A stretch of 64,000 nucleotides of DNA, taken from positions 55,395-119,394 of the forward strand of contig JBCBRM010000026.1 in NCBI GenBank assembly GCA_039819665.1, given 5' to 3'. The position numbers and the translations under genes are program-made. This document shows positions 57,945 through 64,000 of this stretch, piece by piece. How positions within the stretch are numbered: position 1 is the first letter of the stretch; every line of letters starts with the position of its first letter. The DNA is from JAWPMV01 sp039819665 (lineage in GTDB: Bacteria > Bacteroidota > Bacteroidia > J057). Below the pieces are notes generated by a model. The model was given only the letters and a program-made list of their open reading frames with translations. It made no database searches and had not been told where the DNA came from.

Positions 57945-58874
57945 TTAAATTCCCAGTGCCTCTATCACTCTATTGGGATAGTCAGAAATAATGCCATCCA
58001 CCTTCATCTCTATCATACGGGAAATATCTTCTTTATCGTTGAGGGTCCAGGGAATTACTTTCATTCCCTTTTCCTTAGCAAATTTCATCAAATCCGCATC
58101 TACCAATTGAAAGGCAGGGCTATAAATTTCTGGTACGAAGCCTAGCTTCTCGAGATTGGCTTGTGGGCTATCCTGATTTTCAATCAATAATGCCAAAGTC
58201 ATTTGCGGGTATTTTTCATGAGCCACTTGCAGGGTCCTCACATCAAAAGATTGAATGATGCTACGTTTTACAATACCCGTTTCCTGAATTACCCCAACCA
58301 ATAAATCCGTAAAGAGTTCTGGCTCAGGATGAAAAATAGTATCTCCTTTAGGTTGAGACTTGGTTTCTATATTGTAAAACGGAAGTTCCCTTCCATCTGT
58401 TTTTGCTTTTTCTTCAGCTGCCATGATCACCTCTTTCAATAAAGGCTTATAGGCCTTCATCTTTTTCTGTTCGGGAAATCTCTTATGCACCTTCATTCCA
58501 CAATCACATGCCTTGATTTCCTCATATTCCATTTGATAGAGGTTCCATTCTCTTTCATTCTCTTCTGTGATTTCTTCTTCTTTAGGACCCTTACAAATTT
58601 CATGGGACAGGAAAGGCTCATGGGAAAGTAGGACTTGCTTGTCCTTGCTAATCACCACATCCATTTCTAAGGTATTGACACCTATTTCCAAAGCGCGAAT
58701 AAAGGCTGGTACAGTATTTTCTGGTAGCAAACCTCGACATCCTCTGTGTCCTTGTACATCCATATAGGTAAGACTTTTCTCTGATACCGGCCCGGAACAG
58801 GAAATGATTGCCGAGCTGATGATGAATAAAAGTAGGGAAAATTTTCCTTGGTGAGTGAAAGGGTGTAATCGCAT
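57945..58874 (-). CDS. Glycerophosphodiester phosphodiesterase lipoprotein
   Basis: The 309-aa lipoprotein (lipobox in SAIISCSGP, Cys near residue 27) has a GDPD TIM-barrel. The catalytic and metal residues are in VQGHRGCRGLLPENTVPAF, NTLEMDVVISKDKQVLLSHE and a later WTLNDKEDISRM segment. It should hydrolyse glycerophosphodiesters to glycerol-3-phosphate and an alcohol in the periplasm. The gene starts 22 bases downstream of the DUF4878-like gene on the same strand. Confidence 0.92.
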   Translation of the reverse strand: MRLHPFTHQGKFSLLLFIISSAIISCSGPVSEKSLTYMDVQGHRGCRGLLPENTVPAFIRALEIGVNTLEMDVVISKDKQVLLSHEPFLSHEICKGPKEEEITEENEREWNLYQMEYEEIKACDCGMKVHKRFPEQKKMKAYKPLLKEVIMAAEEKAKTDGRELPFYNIETKSQPKGDTIFHPEPELFTDLLVGVIQETGIVKRSIIQSFDVRTLQVAHEKYPQMTLALLIENQDSPQANLEKLGFVPEIYSPAFQLVDADLMKFAKEKGMKVIPWTLNDKEDISRMIEMKVDGIISDYPNRVIEALGI

Positions 58875-58896
58875 GTAAGACTAATTTATGCTGAAT

Positions 58897-59529
58897 TTAT
58901 TTAACCATAGGTTGCCATAAGTTGTCCCCAACTACTTCACCTTCTATTGCTATTGCACTCAGGGCTTCCATCAGAAATTCATTTTCTGTAATTCCGGTTT
59001 GTTCAATGACACTAGCAAGTCCTTGATTTGTGATCTCAAAGAGAGCCGTCAGATCAAACTTCCATTGATTATTCTCCTTATCAAATTTGAAATAATAGGG
59101 AGCAGTTTGTCCATTAATTACAAATGCTCCTTTTGCCATTTTCCCCTCTACATCAACTTCTCCCATATCTACGTTTTGCATCCCTTTTTTATCAACCAGA
59201 CCTTCTTTTATTCCATACAAAAAAAACTTTTTGCCATCCATCCCTTTCAAGTCAGCCTCTGTCATACTCATTCTGATTCTCATTACGGTAATCTTATCCG
59301 TCAGGCTGCGTCTATCCAACACGTCCTTATCTGCATGCAGGGCCAGTTTGATGATTTCCCTATAATAATCTGTAGTTTTTGAGCTAATCAAGGCAAGAGC
59401 TGTGTTTGCATCTTCAGATAATACAGCCTCCTTATACTCCTGGAAACATTTTTTTACTTTTTCTTCTTCCTGTGCAAAAAGGGATAGGCTTAAGAGCAAA
59501 AAAATTGAGCTTAGAAAAAATTTTCTCAT
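58897..59529 (-). CDS. Exported protein, DUF4878/SnoaL-like, function unknown
   Basis: The 210-aa protein starts at the ATG at 59529 (MRKFFLSSIFLLLSLSLFAQ), a standard signal peptide; the longer frame adds a basic stretch. Residues about 25-160 suggest an alpha+beta-barrel fold like DUF4878 or SnoaL (KKCFQEYKEAVLSEDANTAL, then NNQWKFDLTALFEITN). I cannot name a substrate. It is co-oriented with the GDPD gene and probably in one transcript, divergent from the OmpA-like gene at 59707. Confidence 0.65.
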   Translation of the reverse strand: MRKFFLSSIFLLLSLSLFAQEEEKVKKCFQEYKEAVLSEDANTALALISSKTTDYYREIIKLALHADKDVLDRRSLTDKITVMRIRMSMTEADLKGMDGKKFFLYGIKEGLVDKKGMQNVDMGEVDVEGKMAKGAFVINGQTAPYYFKFDKENNQWKFDLTALFEITNQGLASVIEQTGITENEFLMEALSAIAIEGEVVGDNLWQPMVK

Positions 59530-59706
59530 ATTAAGTTTAAATTGTGTTGTCAGGGACAATGTGGGCGAGTGAAAATCTGTTTTTATATGCAATATACCCT
59601 TTGTTGGGCTTAATTGAATGTTTATGTGAATTAATTTTCCCTTTTTAAAACAATATTTCCCCGCATTTCCTAAGCACTAACCCAAACAAGTTAAAATCAC
59701 CTTGCT

Positions 59707-60162
59707 ATGTACGGTAGACTATTCCTATCGATCTGTTTCTGTCTGATCTACTGCAGCTGCTTCCCTCAACAAAGCCCCGATGTTTTTCAGTTGGACAGGA
59801 CTGCTGAGTCAAAAATCTGTTACCTTCCCGCCATTTATTTTAAAGAGAATTCTGCGGAAGTAGATGAGGACTACCTGGAGGATATGGCCTTTATCGCCTA
59901 CCTCATGAAGAAACACAAGAAGATCAAAATCCGCATACAGGCTGAGATTTCTCCTAGTCCTTTTGATACAAGGGTAAAACTCCTCACACAGGAAAGATTT
60001 ACCTACTTCACCTGGATGATGAAAGATAAATTTGGGATCAAATCAAAGCGAATCCTTCAAACCGAATATACAGAGCTTACCAGAGGCTATACTTCCTACC
60101 AAAGTGCCCTTGCCATGGACAAGCGAAAACTTGCCTGCGATTGCGTGTGGGATGCTAAATAA
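59707..60162 (+). CDS. OmpA-like domain protein, short
   Basis: The 151-aa protein has a Cys-rich N-terminal signal (possible lipobox, IYCSC) and a compact OmpA-like core (about residues 40-115): YLPAIYFKENSAEVDEDYLE, IAYLMKKHKKIKIRIQAEIS and RFTYFTWMMKDKFGIKSKRI. The usual NGxTD loop is replaced by a charged segment, so the family match is remote. It may bind peptidoglycan at the outer membrane. The glycosyltransferase gene follows after 16 bases. Confidence 0.72.
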   Translation: MYGRLFLSICFCLIYCSCFPQQSPDVFQLDRTAESKICYLPAIYFKENSAEVDEDYLEDMAFIAYLMKKHKKIKIRIQAEISPSPFDTRVKLLTQERFTYFTWMMKDKFGIKSKRILQTEYTELTRGYTSYQSALAMDKRKLACDCVWDAK

Positions 60163-60178
60163 TGCGTAAGTTCGGGCC

Positions 60179-61486
60179 ATGAAGAAGGTCCTGCTCATCA
60201 CATATTATTGGCCACCCAGTGGGGGAGCAGGGGTTCAGCGTGTTTTGAAAACCGCTAAATATCTACGCGAATTTGGATGGGAGCCCATCATTTTCACCGC
60301 GAAAGATGCCGCCTACCCCATACTCGATGAATCTCTTCTTGAGGATGTGCCGAATGATATGGAGGTTTTGAAAGGAGATATCTGGGAACCATATGAGCTC
60401 TACAAAAAATTCACTGGGCAAAAGGAGAAGAAGCAAGTCTATTCCGGCTTCATGAATGACAAAGGAAAGCAGTCCTTTACGCAGAAATTATCGATCTGGA
60501 TACGCGGCAATTTCTTTATCCCGGATGCCCGAACTTTCTGGATCAAACCTTCCATTAAATACCTCAAAGAATACCTAAAAAAACATCCCGTAGATGCTAT
60601 TCTTTCCAGTGGACCTCCGCATTCGGTTCACATGATTGCCAAAGGATTAAAAGAAACGACAGGCATTCCCTGGCTGGCAGATTTCAGAGATCCCTGGACT
60701 AACATTGATTTTTATGACCAATTGAGGTTGAGTAAATGGGGAGATCGTAGACATCGACGTATGGAAGCTTCAGTCGTAAAAGGCTGTGATGCCCTAAGTA
60801 CGGTAAGTTGGGTCTGGGGGAAAGAATTTGAGGAAATGGGAGCGAGTAGGGTAGCGGTCATCACCAATGGATTTGATGATGCAGACTTTGGGGGAAAGGC
60901 TCCGGAACTAGAAGAGAAATTTGTTTGTAGCCACATCGGCTTCCTCAATCAGGACAGAAACTCTCCTGTTCTTTGGGAAGCTTTTGGGGAACTGTCGAAA
61001 GAAATTCCTGCTTTCAAAGAAAAATTAGTATTACGATTCATAGGAAAAACCGATCCCCTCTGTTTGCAGCAACTGGCTGAGCAAGAGCTTAGTGAGCATG
61101 TGGAGCAGATTGCCTATGTCCCTCATAGCGAAGTCTTAACTTATACCCGAGCTACTCAGCTATTGATGTTGCTGGTGAATGATGTGCCCAATGTGATGGG
61201 ACATATTCCGGGAAAAACCTATGAGTATGTGGGTTCTCGCAGACCTGTACTTGGCATCGGTCCTCCAGATGCTGATTTCGCCCGCATCATCAAAGAAAGT
61301 AAATCCGGACCCGTATGTGGGTTTCAGGATAAAGAAGGCATGAAAAGGGCCCTTTTCAAAATGTTTAGTCAATACAAAAAAGGAAAGCTACATACGGAAG
61401 ATGCAGATATCGATCGCTTTACCCGTAAACATGCAGCGGGTCAGATCGCAAACTTTATGAATGAGATGATTTCGGAGAAAACCTAG
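60179..61486 (+). CDS. Glycosyltransferase family 4 protein
   Basis: The 435-aa enzyme has the GT4 GT-B fold. The N-terminal glycine-rich loop is ITYYWPPSGGAGVQRVLKTA; the nucleotide-sugar-binding E-x7-E-like segment and GKTYEYVGSRRPVLGIGPPD lie near residues 345-370. A DFRDPWTNIDFYDQLRL segment adds to the family look. It should transfer a sugar in surface or envelope glycan synthesis; the donor and acceptor are unknown. Its 3' end overlaps the minus-strand membrane gene at 61483 by four bases. Confidence 0.9.
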   Translation: MKKVLLITYYWPPSGGAGVQRVLKTAKYLREFGWEPIIFTAKDAAYPILDESLLEDVPNDMEVLKGDIWEPYELYKKFTGQKEKKQVYSGFMNDKGKQSFTQKLSIWIRGNFFIPDARTFWIKPSIKYLKEYLKKHPVDAILSSGPPHSVHMIAKGLKETTGIPWLADFRDPWTNIDFYDQLRLSKWGDRRHRRMEASVVKGCDALSTVSWVWGKEFEEMGASRVAVITNGFDDADFGGKAPELEEKFVCSHIGFLNQDRNSPVLWEAFGELSKEIPAFKEKLVLRFIGKTDPLCLQQLAEQELSEHVEQIAYVPHSEVLTYTRATQLLMLLVNDVPNVMGHIPGKTYEYVGSRRPVLGIGPPDADFARIIKESKSGPVCGFQDKEGMKRALFKMFSQYKKGKLHTEDADIDRFTRKHAAGQIANFMNEMISEKT

Positions 61487-62448
61487 ATACGCTTCAATAC
61501 TTTCAATTCATAGAAAACCGCCTTTTTAAAAGGATTTTTTCCCGCAGCTCCGTTTCTCAAATATTTAAAAATCACTTTGTATCGACCATTGAGGTAATCT
61601 TTGGTCTTAGTTTGTCCCTCCTTAATATTCATAGTCCAGGGATCTATTCCTCTATCGAAAAGGAAGCTACACGTTATTTTTGCGGATCCTGGTTTTAGGT
61701 CATCAACTTCGATCTTTACTCCTCCGCCATTTTCTCCTTTATGGTTTCGGAAATATCCTTCCTTGATCCAGGTGTCTTCACCTGTTCTACTCAAAATAGT
61801 TTCGTATCGTGGAGCATTAGGATCATTAGGAGACCTTGATTCCGCAGTGGCAGGTTTGGGTGCGTTTTGTTCATAGCTTACTACTCGATCTTGTGCTTCA
61901 ATCACAGCATTTAATGAGGGATTTTGCCGCTGTATTTTTTGGATTTCTGCGTTCTTCTTGTCTTTCTCCTCCTGGCTCAATTCTTCTGCTTGCTCTACCA
62001 GCTCACGTTCAATCCTCTCTATATTTTCAGCATCTTCTCTAATATTCTTATTATCCTTTATTTCATCTGAAACATGAGACACGGTGCTCTTGACCTCCAT
62101 GGCTTTTTGCTTTTGCATGCGGTCTCCCTCGCTTATAATTGAATCAACAAAGGTTTCGTATTTGAGGTTGGCAAACTTAAGGGCAAGCTGAGTCCTTTCT
62201 AATTCAACCTGTTTTTCCCAGAGGGCAGTATTACTATCCTCGAGGCTATCTTTTTTTGCCTGAAGTTCCTGATCCTGCTGTTTCAGCTTGGAATTTTTCC
62301 TCGCATTATCCCAGGAAACATAAGCCAAACCCGCGATCATAAGCAGCATCAGGAGGAACATTCCCGAACTAATTGCTGCATATCGCTTTTTTTCTGCTTG
62401 TAATTTTGCTTTTTCCAGTGGCATGTTGTGAATCATATATGAACCCAC
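61483..62448 (-). CDS. Membrane-anchored coiled-coil protein with a C-terminal beta domain (EAD-module partner)
   Basis: I do not recognise this 321-aa protein. A basic N-terminus precedes one membrane segment (about residues 26-45, ISSGMFLLMLLMIAGLAYVS), then a long coiled coil (about 48-190, rich in Glu, Lys, Gln), a Pro-rich spacer, and a C-terminal beta-rich domain (about 210-321; WIKEGYFRNHKGENGGGVKI, GSAKITCSFLFDRGIDPWTM). The domain should face the periplasm. The gene begins two bases after the stop of the EAD11-like membrane gene, so the two are very likely one operon. Confidence 0.7.
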   Translation of the reverse strand: MGSYMIHNMPLEKAKLQAEKKRYAAISSGMFLLMLLMIAGLAYVSWDNARKNSKLKQQDQELQAKKDSLEDSNTALWEKQVELERTQLALKFANLKYETFVDSIISEGDRMQKQKAMEVKSTVSHVSDEIKDNKNIREDAENIERIERELVEQAEELSQEEKDKKNAEIQKIQRQNPSLNAVIEAQDRVVSYEQNAPKPATAESRSPNDPNAPRYETILSRTGEDTWIKEGYFRNHKGENGGGVKIEVDDLKPGSAKITCSFLFDRGIDPWTMNIKEGQTKTKDYLNGRYKVIFKYLRNGAAGKNPFKKAVFYELKVLKRI

Positions 62449-62450
62449 AC

Positions 62451-62996
62451 TTAGGAAAACCTAAGTTTCAGGTACCTATCCAGGCTTTGTTTGAACAAGC
62501 TGACGAAAACAACTCCTCCAGAAGCCAGGATACCCGTCAGCTGGGTATCTTCATCTTTATGAAATGCTATAAAATATATAAGCAAAATAGCAGCAGCGCC
62601 CATGAGGAACAGTACCACTATTTTGCTTGCTTTATCGACTAATGTTTCTTCTTCAATATTAAAGAAATTATCTCCTCCTCCGCCATCTGCCTGCGCCACT
62701 TCTTCCTGCTCTAATTGGTTTTTATTCTTCTTGATCGACTTGAGAATATCAATGAGTCCCTGCCTGATCTTATTGTCCTCAGCATCATATTCTTTCTTAT
62801 CAAGAATCCCTTCTTGTTTGAAGCCTCTTTCATTTTTAGAATAACGACCCTCAAGGCTCAACAAGCTTCTTACTTCCTTTTCGAAAAAATTCCCGGAGTC
62901 CTTCTCCAAAACACCTTCCAGACCTTTAATCGCCAAAGCGATTCGGTCCGTGGTTATCATTTCCTCAATATTCTTTATGTCTCTATCCAGGTCCAT
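62451..62996 (-). CDS. EAD11-like effector-associated domain protein with two membrane helices
   Basis: The 181-aa protein starts with a helical domain (residues about 5-90) that fits effector-associated domain 11: an AIKGLEGVLEKDSGN-type helix, then KEVRSLLSLEGRYSKNERGF and GILDKKEYDAEDNKIRQGLI. EADs are adaptor domains of bacterial immune and conflict systems that bring effectors and sensors together. After a linker, two membrane helices follow (about 126-144 and 152-168, KIVVLFLMGAAAILLIYF). The gene has a textbook promoter and is followed after two bases by a coiled-coil membrane gene. No effector with an EAD is next to it. Confidence 0.72.
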   Translation of the reverse strand: MDLDRDIKNIEEMITTDRIALAIKGLEGVLEKDSGNFFEKEVRSLLSLEGRYSKNERGFKQEGILDKKEYDAEDNKIRQGLIDILKSIKKNKNQLEQEEVAQADGGGGDNFFNIEEETLVDKASKIVVLFLMGAAAILLIYFIAFHKDEDTQLTGILASGGVVFVSLFKQSLDRYLKLRFS

Positions 62997-63035
62997 CTGA
63001 AATTGGGCAGTCTTCGATATTCTTTATTAAAAGGC

Positions 63036-63066
63036 CAAATATATCGAAAAATTGGGCTGTTCAAAA
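63036..63066 (-). promoter_or_regulatory. Promoter of the EAD11-like operon
   Basis: On the minus strand TTTTG (63062-63066), an 18-base spacer and TATATTTG (63036-63043) match the Bacteroidota -33/-7 consensus with an exact -7 box. It lies about 40 bases before the start codon at 62996. Confidence 0.7.
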
Positions 63067-63108
63067 TATACGGGAGCTTAGACTGTGGAGTTTGGGACCT
63101 GTGTAGGC

Positions 63109-63858
63109 TTATTGAATAAGCGTACGGAATGAGTGCCTTGTAGCGAGCATTTCGCCTCTTTCAGCCCATTCGTGGTAGATATTTTTCATTAAAAGGGCAT
63201 GATCAAAGAATACGGAGCCTTTGGGAAAACGGCTGCGGTCTTCGAAGTAAGTAGCTTGAAGTTGGTTCACGCGGAGGGGCTTGACTTCCCAGTCGGAAAT
63301 GTGCATTTCGAAGCCATCAAATATTTCTTCTTTGTAAACGGGAGAATACCCAATATGCCCTTTTCTAAAAAAGGCAGATGCTCTCCCCAGACTGCGAAAT
63401 ATGGAGCCTGGAGGAAAGGACTCACTTTCCTGAGCTTCTATAAAGAAATCAACTTTATCACGACTTTTGATTCCTAATTCGTACTGTCCCTCCTCTTCTC
63501 TCACCTGAAATTTGGAGAAGTGATGCAAGCCGGGAAAAACTCTACCTCCGGCAATGGTATTTAATAAAGAAGAGGTATCTCTACGGGGGATATATACACC
63601 GGTCTTCCTTTTGCCATTCTCCTCCCAATGAGCTGAAATCCGATAAGCAGAATTTTCAGAGCTCAATCCTACAAAACGTGGCGCCCCTTTAATACGAAGG
63701 TCCTTTAATCTAATCAGACAAATTCCCACTATACCATATCCATTCACCAATATCGGCTCGAATGGCTGTGGCAGCAGCTCACGAATAACACTTTGCTCAA
63801 TTCGGAAATTGACGAGTATGCGACGGTCTATAAATCCTTCCAGCGAGGCTATCTTCAT
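63109..63858 (-). CDS. DUF2071 domain protein (YqjF-like)
   Basis: The 249-aa protein matches DUF2071: an N-terminal RILVNFRIEQSVIRELLPQP, then GIVGICLIRLKDLRIKGAP, a GVYIPRRDTSSLLNTIAGGR segment, and a C-terminal FPKGSVFFDHALLMKNIYHE. The fold is related to acetoacetate decarboxylase-like proteins, with no known enzyme activity. It is upstream of the EAD11-like operon on the same strand, separated by 112 bases that hold the EAD promoter. The remaining 142 bases to the window end show no gene. Confidence 0.9.
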   Translation of the reverse strand: MKIASLEGFIDRRILVNFRIEQSVIRELLPQPFEPILVNGYGIVGICLIRLKDLRIKGAPRFVGLSSENSAYRISAHWEENGKRKTGVYIPRRDTSSLLNTIAGGRVFPGLHHFSKFQVREEEGQYELGIKSRDKVDFFIEAQESESFPPGSIFRSLGRASAFFRKGHIGYSPVYKEEIFDGFEMHISDWEVKPLRVNQLQATYFEDRSRFPKGSVFFDHALLMKNIYHEWAERGEMLATRHSFRTLIQ

Positions 63859-64000
63859 CAGTACAAGATTAAAGGGTTTCTCCTGGGGGTTCTAGTTAAA
63901 CGCAAAAAAAAGAATTAAGATGTTTTTCTAAGTAAATTTTTTGACACTAACATTAGATTTTTCCTAAAATATCAAACTCAAATAGAAAAGCAAGAATATC

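Noticed and set aside
55995..63000. Reading the whole 56-63 kb stretch as a defence island
   Set aside because: The NDT-like and EAD genes are separated by ordinary envelope genes (GDPD, OmpA-like, glycosyltransferase), with no integrase, tRNA edge, or change of composition that I can see.
1..64000. tRNA, rRNA, riboswitch or CRISPR features
   Set aside because: None with recognisable signatures were found by reading both strands of the intergenic regions; small or divergent RNAs cannot be excluded without a search.

Overview
The window looks like chromosomal DNA of a Bacteroidota bacterium, probably of the Saprospiria/Cytophagia type. The signs are type IX secretion (T9SS) C-terminal sorting domains, TAnnTTTG-type promoters, many lipoproteins and signal peptides, BlaI/M56/TonB and MoxR/VWA gene sets, ECF sigma factors, and a multi-repeat T9SS protein of the kind common in Saprospiraceae. 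Base composition looks even at a moderate GC content. I saw no rRNA or tRNA gene, CRISPR array, phage or integrated element. The only mobile DNA is the decayed 3' end of an IS256-family transposase at about 2.36-2.69 kb.

Layout. 0.1-3.4 kb: ECF sigma/anti-sigma pair, PhyH-type dioxygenase, IS256 remnant, secreted fasciclin protein. 3.5-13.3 kb: mostly housekeeping, with a class A penicillin-binding protein, MiaE-like hydroxylase, an exported carboxypeptidase-regulatory-like protein, DUF937, aroB, gamma carbonic anhydrase, HNH nuclease, SH3-NlpC/P60 peptidase and DUF177-rpmF. 13.5-22.8 kb: M61 peptidase, a histidine kinase/response regulator pair divergent from an acidic secreted protein, a cytochrome c/PA14/propeller lipoprotein and an orphan ECF sigma factor. 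23-32.9 kb: exported hydrolases and lipoproteins, DUF2461, DUF4159, a VWA/MoxR pair and an NlpC/P60-like lipoprotein. 33-44.9 kb: guaB, a flippase-like membrane protein, a GH3-remnant/beta-lactamase fusion, a repeat-rich T9SS protein, two thioesterases, a TPR protein, an overlooked small zinc-finger gene and a metallophosphoesterase. 45-55.7 kb: an exported EF-hand/coiled-coil giant, an LRR protein, pheS, a fused acetate kinase-PduL enzyme, the BlaI/M56-TonB/TonB operon with two perfect operators, and an M28 peptidase. 55.8-64 kb: a 58-aa membrane protein, a three-repeat protein ending in a nucleoside-deoxyribosyltransferase-like domain, GDPD, an OmpA-like protein, a glycosyltransferase, a two-gene membrane module carrying an effector-associated domain (EAD11-like), and DUF2071.

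The best candidates for undescribed biology are three: the EAD11-like membrane module with its own promoter (61.5-63.1 kb); the triple-repeat/NDT-like protein whose usual catalytic Glu reads as Lys (56.0-57.9 kb); and families of long imperfect intergenic palindromes, one made of GTGTT/AACAC words (five copies) and one with GTCAT ends (four copies). The AckA-PduL fusion and the M56-TonB fusion are clear multi-domain architectures with direct metabolic or signalling meaning. All family assignments come from reading motifs, not from database searches.
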